64,000 bases of DNA from the NCBI RefSeq assembly GCF_001436755.1, contig NZ_AYZD01000017.1, positions 117,750 to 181,749 on the forward strand, read 5' to 3'. Shown here piece after piece: positions 8,424-17,236 of this stretch (its first letter is position 1; each line of letters starts with the position of its first letter). The position numbers and the translations under genes were made by a program. Source of the stretch: Liquorilactobacillus aquaticus DSM 21051 (GTDB lineage Bacteria; Bacillota; Bacilli; Lactobacillales; Lactobacillaceae). Under the pieces are notes generated by a model. That model ran no database searches. It was not told where the DNA came from and saw only the letters and a program-made list of their open reading frames with translations.

Positions 8424-9869
8424 CTATTTGCGCAATTCTTGTTCACGTAGCTCATGTTTACGTAGCATCGGCATAACGAATCCTAAACCGAATAAGACGA
8501 AAACAGTAATGATATTGAGTAATAATTGGTGATTGAATGATCTGGTGCCGAATTCAGCTTCTTGCGGAATAAAACCAAGTGTTGCACAGATGAAAGTGAA
8601 AGCTAAACACCATCCTCCCACGAGCAGTGCACCGATTCGATTCTTGATGAAGATATAATCAGACTGAAATTTGTTTTGCTGCCAGCGAACAGCAACAAAG
8701 GCGAAGAAAACCCAGCAGGTCTTGTAGGGCGAAATGATTCCATTGATATTAAGCAGCCAATTATAAATTGTGTTGATATTAGGCAACGTGCCGGTTAACA
8801 GGAGCAGGAACAAGCTTAATCCAGTGGTCATCAGATAAGAATGAATTGGACGCCCGTTTTTGTTCTTTTTAGTCATCCAGTGCGGCATAAATCTATCAGC
8901 AACATCGCCCGCAAAAACACGACTTGAAGCATCAAGCAAGACGGCTAGCTGGGCCATCATGAAAATTGCTTGAACGACGGCAAAGAGGTACATCAGAATT
9001 TTTCCAAGTCCCATTTCCTGTCCTAACATCTGGAAGGCATAGTAGGGACCATTCATTTTGAAATCATGTGGTATATTATTAGCATCAAAGAAGACAGCCA
9101 ATGATAAGGTGCCTAAGACGGTTAAGATAGCTGTCATGATAGCAAGCAGCCACATCGCTTTAGGAAATTCATGTTTAGGATCACGCATCTGGACAAGATA
9201 AGGTGCGGCTAATTCAGCTCCGGACATGGCGAAAATCAATAAACCAGTCGTTGAAAAATATTTCAGACTGAAATTAGGCATGAAAGCATGAAAATTGAAA
9301 GGTTGTGTTGCCATATGTGTTCCATGCATCACGGCATAGCCTGCCAGCAGGATAAAGAGAGCTGACATGATAAACATTGCTCCGCCGCCAATGAGAGAAA
9401 GAATCTCAAGTGAGTTTTTGAAGACATTTTCTAAAAGAATGAATGCTAAAATAATACCGAAGGTTAATAATCCAAATTGAAAGGTTGACATTCTGGAGCC
9501 TAAGGAATTGTCACCGAGAATCATCCAGCTGAAAGAAACGATGACAGAGTTGGAAACATCAACGATATAGGGAATGCTTTGAATCCAATACATCCAAGAT
9601 GTCCAGTAACCCAGCGTATCATTACTGCTGCGCCTGACCCATGAGGCCAAACCGCCACTTTGAGTTTGAAAGGTCAGCCCCATTTGACTGACAATTAATT
9701 CATAGGGAATGACATAAGCAAAAAGTAAGAAAATCCAAGAAATAACAACAGAAAGCCCCTGGTTTTGAAAAGGATAAAAGATATTTTCAAAACTGATAAT
9801 TGTAACGAAGTCCAGTAGGGCAATAACCGGCCAACGCATATAGTGTTTTTTAGGCTCTAATTCATTCAT
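8424..9869 (-). CDS. APC-superfamily amino acid permease, probable ornithine/putrescine exchanger
   Basis: 481 residues with about 12 hydrophobic segments typical of the amino acid-polyamine-organocation superfamily: a first segment VIALLDFVTIISFENIFYPF, GGLASWVRRSSNDTLGYWTS in the substrate-binding region, and AMSGAELAAPYLVQMRDPKHEFP as the characteristic loop. It begins with MNELEPKKHYMRWP behind AAGGAG and is transcribed away from the ornithine decarboxylase gene across a 260-bp shared intergenic region. In lactobacilli inducible amino-acid decarboxylases work with an antiporter that imports the amino acid and exports the amine. The divergent pairing makes ornithine/putrescine exchange the best guess, but the sequence itself proves only the superfamily; a GadC-like glutamate/GABA exchanger would look similar. 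A minus-strand TATAAT is at 9914-9909. Confidence 0.75.
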   Translation of the reverse strand: MNELEPKKHYMRWPVIALLDFVTIISFENIFYPFQNQGLSVVISWIFLLFAYVIPYELIVSQMGLTFQTQSGGLASWVRRSSNDTLGYWTSWMYWIQSIPYIVDVSNSVIVSFSWMILGDNSLGSRMSTFQFGLLTFGIILAFILLENVFKNSLEILSLIGGGAMFIMSALFILLAGYAVMHGTHMATQPFNFHAFMPNFSLKYFSTTGLLIFAMSGAELAAPYLVQMRDPKHEFPKAMWLLAIMTAILTVLGTLSLAVFFDANNIPHDFKMNGPYYAFQMLGQEMGLGKILMYLFAVVQAIFMMAQLAVLLDASSRVFAGDVADRFMPHWMTKKNKNGRPIHSYLMTTGLSLFLLLLTGTLPNINTIYNWLLNINGIISPYKTCWVFFAFVAVRWQQNKFQSDYIFIKNRIGALLVGGWCLAFTFICATLGFIPQEAEFGTRSFNHQLLLNIITVFVLFGLGFVMPMLRKHELREQELRK

Positions 9870-9938
9870 TTTTTTCTCCTTCGTTAATTAAAAATAGTGT
9901 TTTAGATTATAAAAAACACCCAATTAGGAGGCTTATGA

Positions 9939-10064
9939 ATGAAGCCTAAGCTTAACCGTTTCACTTGTCGTGTACCTCAGCATATAATTATTATAATTGA
10001 AATGTTAGATTTAAAACAAAATGAGAATTCAAGAAGAGCTTCAAACTTTTTATCCACCAAATAA
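9939..10064 (+). CDS. Candidate 41-codon leader ORF upstream of ornithine decarboxylase
   Basis: An ATG at 9939 sits 7 bases after a perfect AGGAGG (9926-9931) and opens a 41-codon frame ending TAA at 10064, about 67 bp before the decarboxylase start. The peptide begins MKPKLNRFTC and contains a run of five Ile. An alternative ATG at 9935 in another frame gives only four codons. The hairpin AGGCTT-ATGAATG-AAGCCT covers the ribosome site and both starts. There is no similarity to a known leader peptide that I can see; the argument rests on position and the strong ribosome site. It could instead be a chance ORF. Confidence 0.35.
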   Translation: MKPKLNRFTCRVPQHIIIIIEMLDLKQNENSRRASNFLSTK

Positions 10065-10131
10065 TTGTAAGACAAAAGTAGCATATTGACTAGACTTAAT
10101 TTAAAAATGTAAAAAAGTAAGGATAATGATT

Positions 10132-12261
10132 ATGAAAATTTTGAAAATAGCGGCTTCTAAAGAATTATTTGCTTATCTTCCTTCAACGTGGAGACATGTT
10201 GAATTGAACACCTCTTTGCAGAGCTCAGAATTAGCAGCGATTGTGGTCAGTGAAAATGATGATTTTCAAAAAAAGCTTGCCGAGAGCCTATGCACAGTTT
10301 CGGGATTGGAGATTCCCGTAATTACAGTTTCTCAGAATGATAACGTCGAAACAGTGAAAATGAAAATCGGTGAAGAAGCTCAGAGGTATACGATAAAAAC
10401 CGTTCCACCTTTCTTAACGGATTTAGTTGATTTTGCTAATGCCCATCCAGTAAGCTTCACGACTCCGGGACATCATAATGGGCAATATTATGAAAAGCAT
10501 CCAGCGGGAGTTGTCTTTAACCGTTTTTTTGGTTCAAACATGTTATATGCGGACACGAGCGACACTGTAGCAGAGTTGGGAGATACGATGACGCATGAAG
10601 GCACACCGCTGCTGGCTGAACAACGTGCAGCCAAAGCCTACAATGCTGATAAGGTATATTTTTGTACAAATGGAACGACTAGTGCAAACACGATTTGTGC
10701 TAGTGCAGCATTGACTCCCGGGGATCTTGTGTTGTTTGATCGCAACAATCATAAATCTCTTTATAACAGTGCACTGGTTATGAACGGGGCAAAACCAATA
10801 TATGTTTCGGCAGATCGTAACCCGTTGGGAATGATAGGCGAGATGGATCCTAAGGATTTGGAGGAGGCAAAGCTGCGCAAGAAAGTTGCCAGAGTTTCAC
10901 CGGAGAAAGCGCAGGAGAAACGGCCTTTTCGTTTGGCGGTTGTACAATTAGAAACATATGATGGTGTTTTCTACAATGCTCGTTGGATTCTAGATAAGAT
11001 TGGAGGGCTTTGTGATTATATCCTCTTTGATTGTGCTTGGGGAGGATATGAGCAGTTTGTCCCACTAATGCAGAGCCTTTCACCACTTGCATACACTTAT
11101 CAAAAAGATGACCCAGGCATTCTTGTAACCCAGTCGATCCATAAACAACAAGCCGGCTTAGGTCAGGTTTCGCAGATATTGAAAAAGGATCGGCATCTAA
11201 AAGGTCAAAAAAGGTATATTGATCATAAGCATTTTAATAACGCATACTTAAAATATGTGACGTCCAGTTATTCATATCCTTTGTATGCATCTTTGGCAGT
11301 TAACGCTTATCTGGTTTCTGGCAAAGGGAAAAATTTGTGGTGGCAGAGTTTACTTGAACGCAGTATTGAATGGCGCAAGCAGCTTTTGAGAAGTGCTAAA
11401 CTGTTCAAGCCCTTAGTTCCTCAAACTGTTCAGGGCACGTTGTGGCAAGATATTCCAACTGAGAAGTTAGCTACAGATCCGAAATATTGGAATCTAACTC
11501 CTAACGATAAGTGGCATGGTTTTAAAAAGGTTGTGCAACAGCAAGCTTTGTTGGATCCTTTCAAACTGACAATCGTCACACCTGGTGTCGATATTATAAA
11601 TAGTAAATATGAGCAGTTGGGGATACCAGGACCAATCGTAGCAGAGTTTTTGACTGAGAAACGAATTATTCGTGGGAAAGCTGACTTAAACTCCTTGCTG
11701 TTTCTACTTACTCCAGGGGATACTGATGCTGATCTGCAAATCTTAATATCTGCTTTACTGGAGTTTGAAAGCTATTATTTAACAGATGCTCCCCTTAGTC
11801 GGGTCCTGCCACGATTGTATCGACGTTATGAAAAACGTTATAGCGGCTATACTCTTAAACAACTTTGCCAAGAAATGCATCTATATTATAAAGAGAAACA
11901 AACTTTCAGATTACAGCAGAGATTATTCGAAAAAGAAAAAATGCAGCCTTACGAATTTACACCGCAAGACGCAGACCTAGCTTTTAGACGCAATCAAGGA
12001 GAGCTTTGCAATCTGAATAATATTGTTGGAAGAATTTCATTAGAAGGTGCTTTGCCATATCCGCCAGGGATTTTCATTGTCGCTCCTGGTGAACGGTGGA
12101 GTGAACTTGATCGTGATTATTTTGGAATCTTGATCGGAGCAATGGAGCGTTTTGCAGGTTTTGTTCCCGAAATCCAAGGTGTATATTATCGAGAAAATGA
12201 CTTGCATAAACTTTCTGTTTCTGGTGAAGTTTTAGCCGCCAATTACGCACAGAACAGATAA
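10132..12261 (+). CDS. speF: Inducible PLP-dependent ornithine decarboxylase
   Basis: Converts ornithine to putrescine and CO2, consuming a proton, and serves acid resistance and energy generation with an antiporter. The roughly 709-residue product closely follows the well-known Lactobacillus 30a enzyme: N-terminal flavodoxin-like wing domain, then FTTPGHHNGQYYEKHPAG, THEGTPLLAEQ, LFDRNNHKSLYNSAL, the FDCAWGGYEQF segment, the PLP lysine in QSIHKQQAGLGQVSQI, FNNAYLKYVTSS, and near the end ALPYPPGIFIVAPGE with EIQGVYY. The ATG at 10132 is 8 bases after TAAGGA; an ATG two codons earlier (10126) is too close to it. Related lysine or arginine decarboxylases share the fold, but the PGHHNGQYY and HKQQAG segments fit ornithine best. 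It is monocistronic, ending at the 12313 terminator. Confidence 0.92.
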   Translation: MKILKIAASKELFAYLPSTWRHVELNTSLQSSELAAIVVSENDDFQKKLAESLCTVSGLEIPVITVSQNDNVETVKMKIGEEAQRYTIKTVPPFLTDLVDFANAHPVSFTTPGHHNGQYYEKHPAGVVFNRFFGSNMLYADTSDTVAELGDTMTHEGTPLLAEQRAAKAYNADKVYFCTNGTTSANTICASAALTPGDLVLFDRNNHKSLYNSALVMNGAKPIYVSADRNPLGMIGEMDPKDLEEAKLRKKVARVSPEKAQEKRPFRLAVVQLETYDGVFYNARWILDKIGGLCDYILFDCAWGGYEQFVPLMQSLSPLAYTYQKDDPGILVTQSIHKQQAGLGQVSQILKKDRHLKGQKRYIDHKHFNNAYLKYVTSSYSYPLYASLAVNAYLVSGKGKNLWWQSLLERSIEWRKQLLRSAKLFKPLVPQTVQGTLWQDIPTEKLATDPKYWNLTPNDKWHGFKKVVQQQALLDPFKLTIVTPGVDIINSKYEQLGIPGPIVAEFLTEKRIIRGKADLNSLLFLLTPGDTDADLQILISALLEFESYYLTDAPLSRVLPRLYRRYEKRYSGYTLKQLCQEMHLYYKEKQTFRLQQRLFEKEKMQPYEFTPQDADLAFRRNQGELCNLNNIVGRISLEGALPYPPGIFIVAPGERWSELDRDYFGILIGAMERFAGFVPEIQGVYYRENDLHKLSVSGEVLAANYAQNR

Positions 12262-12312
12262 TATAATTAAGAAAAGTGATTTTGAGAATGTATGAATGAA
12301 GTGGTTGCACAA

Positions 12313-12357
12313 AAAGGGGCAATTCAAAACTTATGTTTTGATCTGTCCCTTTGTTTT
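12313..12357 (+). terminator. Intrinsic terminator after ornithine decarboxylase
   Basis: The stem AAAGGGGCA plus TTCAAAAC pairs with GTTTTGA plus TGTCCCTTT around a TTAT loop, with a trailing T-rich tract. It is shared with the convergent deoxyribosyltransferase gene. Confidence 0.65.
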
Positions 12358-12409
12358 GTCTGCCAATGACAAGCATCCGTCTTTATTTAGCAGTTATTTT
12401 ACACAAAAA

Positions 12410-12883
12410 TCAAAAAACATTTCGTTTCGATGGCTTAGATCTAAGTTCATCAAAATCATATTTAGCTAATTCGTCTAAGCCATTTCGACTTGCATCAAAA
12501 TAAGCTGTTAAACTTTGCGCAATCATCAAGTTTAGTTCTTTTGCAGGATCAAATTGGACGACTGCAATAGGTATGTCGGATTGGAAGGCAGCACCGATCT
12601 CAAACATTGTTCCAGAATCAGGTTCGTTATCACTTTCTTCAGCTTTGTAGTCCATGATAGCAACTAGAATGTCAGCACGATGCACTTGGCGGATGTCTGA
12701 AGCAAAAACATATTGCTGCCAAGCGCGACTGCCAAATTTTTCTTCTTCGAACTGATGTTCTTGAGGTAAAAAAATATTGTGCGAATCAATGGTGTTATTG
12801 GAAAGTAATGTATCTTTAACTTTTTGAATTCGTTCTTTTTGATGGTTACTAAAAAAGGGTGCTGCAAGATAGACTTTGTTCAA
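12410..12883 (-). CDS. ntd: Nucleoside 2-deoxyribosyltransferase
   Basis: Exchanges the base on 2'-deoxynucleosides, salvaging deoxyribose without phosphate. Family features are VYLAAPFF at the N-terminus, the base-binding DILVAIMDY, and the catalytic block DSGTMFEIGAA with its Glu nucleophile. I prefer the TTG at 12883, preceded by GCGAGGT at 7 bases spacing, giving 157 residues, the usual length of the family. The ATG ten codons upstream (12913) has no ribosome site and lies next to a -10-like TATATT. The gene is divergent from the deoxynucleoside kinase gene, which would phosphorylate its products. This is a typical salvage pairing in lactobacilli that depend on deoxynucleosides. Confidence 0.88.
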   Translation of the reverse strand: MNKVYLAAPFFSNHQKERIQKVKDTLLSNNTIDSHNIFLPQEHQFEEEKFGSRAWQQYVFASDIRQVHRADILVAIMDYKAEESDNEPDSGTMFEIGAAFQSDIPIAVVQFDPAKELNLMIAQSLTAYFDASRNGLDELAKYDFDELRSKPSKRNVF

Positions 12884-12927
12884 TGGCTTGACCTCGCTTT
12901 TTATAGTCTGCATAGATACAATATACA

Positions 12928-12939
12928 GTAGATATCTAC
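12928..12939. promoter_or_regulatory. 12-bp palindrome between the divergent salvage genes
   Basis: GTAGATATCTAC is a perfect palindrome in the AT-rich divergent promoter region and could be an operator. No known regulator is assigned. Confidence 0.3.
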
Positions 12940-13057
12940 ATGATATACACTATATTATGTAAATGCAATCCTTTATTTTTAGGATGAGACCGAGTATGAT
13001 GATTGGTGGTCACTAATTTGGCATGGTCGGAATACTGATTGGCAGAGAAAGGGTGTA

Positions 13058-13801
13058 TTGATTATTTTGATTACATTATCAGGTATTATCGGTTCCGGGA
13101 AATCGAGTTTAACTGCAATTTTGGCAAATGAGCTGGGGACTAAGGCTTTTTTTGAGCCAGTTAAAGATAACCCTGTTTTACCGCTTTTTTATAAGGGAAA
13201 TGAAATTGCTGCAAATAAAAGAGCTGCAGGGGACAAAGAGGCAACTAATCCCTATGCATACTTGCTGCAGACCTTTTTTTTAAATCGTCGCTTTAAAATG
13301 ATAAAAGAAGCGATGAAAGACGATAATAACATTTTGGATCGATCGATCTATGAAGACGAGCTATTCATGAAAATGAACACAGACATGGGAAATGCAACTC
13401 AAGTTGAGTATCAGATATATAAAAGTTTGTTGAAAAACATGATGGAAGAGTTGCCTTATGCTGCCAAGAAAAAATCACCAGACTTGATGATTACGATCAA
13501 GGTCTCGTACGAAACGATGATTAAGCGAATTACTAAACGTGGGCGCGAGTATGAGCTGATTCAAAATGATCCTTCATTAGCAGACTATTATAAGAAACTC
13601 TTAGGCTATTATGACGAGTGGATGAAGCAGTATGATGTTTCGCCACTATTGATTATTGATGGGGATAAATATGACTTCATCGGTAATGCGGACGATCGGA
13701 TTACTGTTCTTAAAACGATTGAGGAACGGTTGTTGGAATTAAATAAATTGACTTCCAGCGAGGCTGCGGAGATAGAGAAAAGACACACACAGCCATTTTA
13801 A
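13058..13801 (+). CDS. Deoxynucleoside kinase
   Basis: Phosphorylates deoxynucleosides with a nucleoside triphosphate, feeding dNTP synthesis. The P-loop LSGIIGSGKSSLTAIL is near the N-terminus, with EPVKDNPVLPLFY (substrate-binding Glu region), the DRS motif in NILDRSIYEDELF, and the lid region RITKRGREYE. Roughly 245 residues, a little longer than the 215-225 common for Lactobacillus dAK/dGK, the extra part being a charged C-terminal tail (EAAEIEKRHTQPF). The start is uncertain: TTG at 13058 lies 4 bases after GAAAGGG, and TTG at 13067 lies 13 bases after it. Specificity (dAdo, dGuo or dCyd) cannot be read from sequence by eye. Confidence 0.88.
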   Translation: MIILITLSGIIGSGKSSLTAILANELGTKAFFEPVKDNPVLPLFYKGNEIAANKRAAGDKEATNPYAYLLQTFFLNRRFKMIKEAMKDDNNILDRSIYEDELFMKMNTDMGNATQVEYQIYKSLLKNMMEELPYAAKKKSPDLMITIKVSYETMIKRITKRGREYELIQNDPSLADYYKKLLGYYDEWMKQYDVSPLLIIDGDKYDFIGNADDRITVLKTIEERLLELNKLTSSEAAEIEKRHTQPF

Positions 13802-13852
13802 TGAAGTAAGCTCATTGATGGAAGGCTTGTGCTGAGGTCTCTTGTTTACAAG

Positions 13853-13886
13853 GTTGTTTCAAACAAAGTATACTTGAGGAAACAAC
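13853..13886 (+). promoter_or_regulatory. Dyad-symmetric element upstream of the CPBP gene
   Basis: GTTGTTTC (13853-13860) and GAAACAAC (13879-13886) are exact inverted repeats 18 bp apart, ending 16 bp before the GTG start. It could be an operator or a 5'-UTR hairpin; there is no T tract, so it is not a terminator. Confidence 0.35.
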
Positions 13887-13901
13887 TTCGAGGTGAAATG
13901 T

Positions 13902-14855
13902 GTGAATTTATTTAACAGAGATAAGGAAAAAATGAGCGAAAGAAAAGTAGTTAATAAGAAAATCGGCAAAATTTTAGTGATAACAGCAATTTATTTTATC
14001 GTATTTCAAATAACGGCAACGGCAGCCAGTATCGTGATGATGCTGCACAAGAATGGGTCTAGCTATTCAATTGCCGCATTAGAGAAAAGCGGTGTTCCAT
14101 ATTTTGTTGCGCTTGCATGCGGTATGTTGGTTATAGTTGCTGTTTCTTCACCTCGATTGAAAAGAAAAATATTTATGGAAACGAATATTAAGATGACAAC
14201 AGGTGTTTTTCTGTGTTTACTGGCGGTTATGATGAGCGGGCAGATAGTTTCGAGTGTGTATGGGTCGGCTCTTGAATCTTTCCTTAATCTTTTTGGATAC
14301 AGTGCAACCGCCCAAATGCAGGCGGCAACTGCACATAGTCAGACCTTTTCAATGTTGATGTATGCAAGCCTTCTTGGCCCTTTGAGTGAGGAGATTGTTT
14401 TTAGAGGCTTTTTGCTTAGAAGTCTTGAACCATACGGGAAAAAGTTTACAATTATTATTTCAGCCTATATGTTTGGTTTATACCATGCCAACCTTATTCA
14501 AAGCCCATTTGCTTTTCTTCTAGGCCTCGTGCTCGGATATACGGCACTGACTTACGGTTTGAAGTGGTCCTTTGCACTTCATGTTTTTAACAATTTTATT
14601 TTAGGAGATTTTTTGATTTATATATTACGTAATGTACCTACCCATCAAGCCGAGAGTATCAGCGGAATGATTCTTCTCTTTGGCGGCCTGATGGGCGTGT
14701 GGGTATTATGGAAAAAGCGGAATGAAATCAAGGCTTGGTTAAAAGCCCAGCAAGGAGATCAGTCATATCTGAAGAGAACCTTTTTTGGACGATATAATGT
14801 TGTAATAACTGTGGTGGTCTTTGTTTTAGCATGTATGGGATTGGAAAAACTTTGA
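13902..14855 (+). CDS. CPBP-family intramembrane glutamic endopeptidase
   Basis: About 317 residues with eight or so hydrophobic segments and the three CPBP (Abi/CaaX-protease) motifs: SEEIVFRGFLLRS (catalytic EE plus R), FGLYHANLIQ and HVFNNFILG. The family includes bacteriocin-immunity and prenyl-protein processing proteins as well as many unassigned members. No bacteriocin genes are near, so the substrate is unknown. The GTG at 13902 is 6 bases after GAGGTG; an earlier in-frame GTG at 13893 lies inside that ribosome site. Confidence 0.8.
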   Translation: MNLFNRDKEKMSERKVVNKKIGKILVITAIYFIVFQITATAASIVMMLHKNGSSYSIAALEKSGVPYFVALACGMLVIVAVSSPRLKRKIFMETNIKMTTGVFLCLLAVMMSGQIVSSVYGSALESFLNLFGYSATAQMQAATAHSQTFSMLMYASLLGPLSEEIVFRGFLLRSLEPYGKKFTIIISAYMFGLYHANLIQSPFAFLLGLVLGYTALTYGLKWSFALHVFNNFILGDFLIYILRNVPTHQAESISGMILLFGGLMGVWVLWKKRNEIKAWLKAQQGDQSYLKRTFFGRYNVVITVVVFVLACMGLEKL

Positions 14856-14984
14856 AGCAGTCAGTGTCTCAATGCTATAATAGAGACAAACGGAAGCGCT
14901 ATTTGCTGTTTATTGCGGCACTTTCATTGTTGGAAGAACGGTGAGCGTGGAAGTCTTTAGTTTGTAAAAGATGGGGTGATTAGG

Positions 14985-15449
14985 ATGGCTCAAAAGTATG
15001 AACGTGTTCTGGCGGCGGTTGATGGTTCTAAGGGTGCCGAAGCTGCTTTAAAAAAAGCTGTGGAAATAGTTAAACGTAATCATACGAAATTAGATGTGTT
15101 ACGAGTACTTGATTTAAACTCACTTGAATATGGCGGAGCAGGAATTGCATTAGATGGTGAGCGTGTTTATAAGATTGAACAGGCTAACGAAGAATATATG
15201 CATAAACTAAAACAATCCCTGATAAAGGATGGTCTTGCAGAAGAACAGGTCAATGTCCATTTACGTTTTGGAAATCCCAAAATTGTGGTTGTGGATGATT
15301 TTCAGCCTGAATATCGAAATGATCTGATCGTCGTAGGGTCAACAGGAAAGAACTTCATTGAGCGTTTAGTTGTTGGATCTGTAGCTTCTTACATTACACG
15401 TAATGCTGCATGTGACGTCTTAATGGCTCGTCCAGATAAAAACAAATAA
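14985..15449 (+). CDS. Universal stress protein, UspA family
   Basis: 154 residues. It starts MAQKYERVLAAVDGSKGAEA, has the nucleotide-binding pattern GNPKIVVVDD and the C-terminal LIVVGSTGKNFIERLVVGSVASYI block (G-2x-G-9x-G-S type), so it is probably an ATP-binding member. The ATG at 14985 follows GGGGTGA at 5 bases; a GTG three codons upstream overlaps that site. It stands alone between the CPBP protease and a terminator. Confidence 0.88.
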   Translation: MAQKYERVLAAVDGSKGAEAALKKAVEIVKRNHTKLDVLRVLDLNSLEYGGAGIALDGERVYKIEQANEEYMHKLKQSLIKDGLAEEQVNVHLRFGNPKIVVVDDFQPEYRNDLIVVGSTGKNFIERLVVGSVASYITRNAACDVLMARPDKNK

Positions 15450-15460
15450 AAATAAACATA

Positions 15461-15529
15461 AAAAAACTGCTGCAGGCAGATAAGACCTAGATCGTTTCCC
15501 TAATCTCATCTGTTTGCAGCAGTTTTTTA
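15461..15529. terminator. Bidirectional terminator with long stem
   Basis: AAAAAACTGCTGCA and CAGAT on the left pair with ATCTG and TGCAGCAGTTTTTT on the right, around a 26-base loop. It separates two convergent genes and has A6/T6 on both sides. Confidence 0.8.
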
Positions 15530-15537
15530 ATTTGTGG

Positions 15538-16998
15538 TTATTTATTGATTTTATGTTCGATTAATTTCGAGAGCCATGTCAGGATGGTAATGAGTAATAG
15601 ATAAATTATTGCAATGATTGTCCAGATCCTAAAGCCTTCAAGGTTGCGCGCAATAATTATTTTACCAGTTTGTGTTAATTCAAGAATGCCGATTATTGAA
15701 AGAATTGAAGTATCCTTAAGCGTAATGATGAACTGATTGATGAAAGAAGGGATCATCATCCTAAGCCCCTGGGGTAGAATGATCTTACGCATGGATTTAC
15801 CGAAAGATAGCCCCAGACTTCTTGCAGCTTCCATTTGACCCGTGTCTACAGCTTCAATGCCGCCCTTGACAAAGGCGGCAGTATAAGCACCTTCGTTTAG
15901 CGATAGTGTGATAATACCGGCTGTGAAAGCAGAGATCTTTGTCCCAGTCAAACTTGGGATGCCATTATAGATAAATAAGGCTAAGACTAGCAATGGCAAT
16001 CCCCGGAGAATGTAAATAAGTGTAACTGATGTGCCTTGGGCAAGTTTGCTGGGTATGACACCTAAGAGACCAAGCAAAATTCCAAAAAGAGTAGCACAAA
16101 TAATAGAGACAAGCGTTAACTCGATTGTTTTCCCGAGTCCAGTCAGTAAGGTATTTTTATTCTGTTTTAGTAAGCCAATAAAGGTATGGTTACTCTTTTG
16201 CGCTGTAGAGTTTTCTTTTTGCTGCTTTTTTGTAGCAGAGCTATCTAGATACTTATTAATGATTTTGTTATATTGACCATTTTTTTTCAATTTTTTCAAC
16301 CCAGTATTGAACTTGGAGAGCAATTCTTGATTATGGCCTTTCATTACTGCAAAACCATAATGGCCTCCTTGAGCGGGCTTAGTCACAATTTTTAGTTTAA
16401 GCCCGGTTTTGATAGCGTACTGCATGACAGGATTGTCTTCAAAGCACGCAACTGAATTGCCTGTGGTAACGTCATTATACATATTATCAGAATCATCGAA
16501 AATAACAGTCTTAAAACCGTATTTTGATTTCAATGTTTCAGCGTAGGTTGCTGCAGCAGTTCCAGTTTTCAGAGCGACCCTTTTTCCACGCAATTGGTTA
16601 AAGTTTTGTATATGACTTTTTTTAGCAACAGCCATTACAAAGCCTGTCTTGTAATAAGGATCTGAAAAGTCAAACTTTTCTTGTCTCTCAGGGGTGATCG
16701 CCATTCCTGCCATTACACCATCAATTTGACCAGACTGCATTGACTGGACAGCAGCGTTGAAGCCGATGGCCTTTATATTAACTTTGAAATCTTCAGTTTT
16801 AGCAATAGCTTTCATCAGATCAATATCGATACCAACATATTTATTATTTGAATTTGCAAATTCAAATGGTGGGTAAGTCACGTCTGTTCCAATTTGATAA
16901 GTTTTTTCTGCAGCTTTAGCAGGTGAAACACCAATCAAACAAACAAAGGCTATCAAGCTGATGGAAAATAAGAATGTGAAAATAGTTTTTTTGTGCAA
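15538..16998 (-). CDS. Fused polar amino acid-binding protein and ABC permease (GlnP type)
   Basis: Imports a polar amino acid, probably glutamine or glutamate. The order is an N-terminal signal segment (HKKTIFTFLFSISLI to SPAKAAEK), one substrate-binding domain (YQIGTDVTYPPFEFANSN to NKIINKYLDS), then a permease domain of about 215 residues with the inner-membrane transport signature (EGAYTAAFVKGGIEAVDTGQ, EAARSLGLSF, LPQGLRMMIPS). The likely start is TTG at 16998, 8 bases after GCGAGGT; the frame extends seven codons further to another TTG. These fused proteins need a GlnQ-type ATPase, normally encoded next door, and none is present on either side. Confidence 0.88.
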   Translation of the reverse strand: MHKKTIFTFLFSISLIAFVCLIGVSPAKAAEKTYQIGTDVTYPPFEFANSNNKYVGIDIDLMKAIAKTEDFKVNIKAIGFNAAVQSMQSGQIDGVMAGMAITPERQEKFDFSDPYYKTGFVMAVAKKSHIQNFNQLRGKRVALKTGTAAATYAETLKSKYGFKTVIFDDSDNMYNDVTTGNSVACFEDNPVMQYAIKTGLKLKIVTKPAQGGHYGFAVMKGHNQELLSKFNTGLKKLKKNGQYNKIINKYLDSSATKKQQKENSTAQKSNHTFIGLLKQNKNTLLTGLGKTIELTLVSIICATLFGILLGLLGVIPSKLAQGTSVTLIYILRGLPLLVLALFIYNGIPSLTGTKISAFTAGIITLSLNEGAYTAAFVKGGIEAVDTGQMEAARSLGLSFGKSMRKIILPQGLRMMIPSFINQFIITLKDTSILSIIGILELTQTGKIIIARNLEGFRIWTIIAIIYLLLITILTWLSKLIEHKINK

Positions 16999-17182
16999 GA
17001 AGGATAACCTCGCTCTCAATTTTGTAGTAATTTAAAGAATAAACAATTTTGTTATTACACTATTCTATAGTAACACAAGAAATCTTAGCTTTTTTATTGA
17101 TTAATAAATATAAAAAATCCATTTGGAGTGGTTAAAAAGGTTTAAATACGTAATTTAAAATAAGGTGGATATATATCTTTCT

Positions 17183-17196
17183 TGAAAGCGTTTTAT
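17183..17196 (+). promoter_or_regulatory. cre-like site upstream of the EEP-family gene
   Basis: TGAAAGCGTTTTAT matches 12 of 14 positions of the catabolite-response element consensus and lies about 40 bp before the start codon. No clear promoter was placed around it, so this is tentative. Confidence 0.35.
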
Positions 17197-17236
17197 TTAT
17201 GTAGTAAGATTCCTTGTTAGGGAGGGCGATCAAAGT

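Noticed and set aside
10850..11092. Minus-strand ORF inside the ornithine decarboxylase gene
   Set aside because: Overlaps conserved catalytic sequence; codon pattern is that of a shadow.
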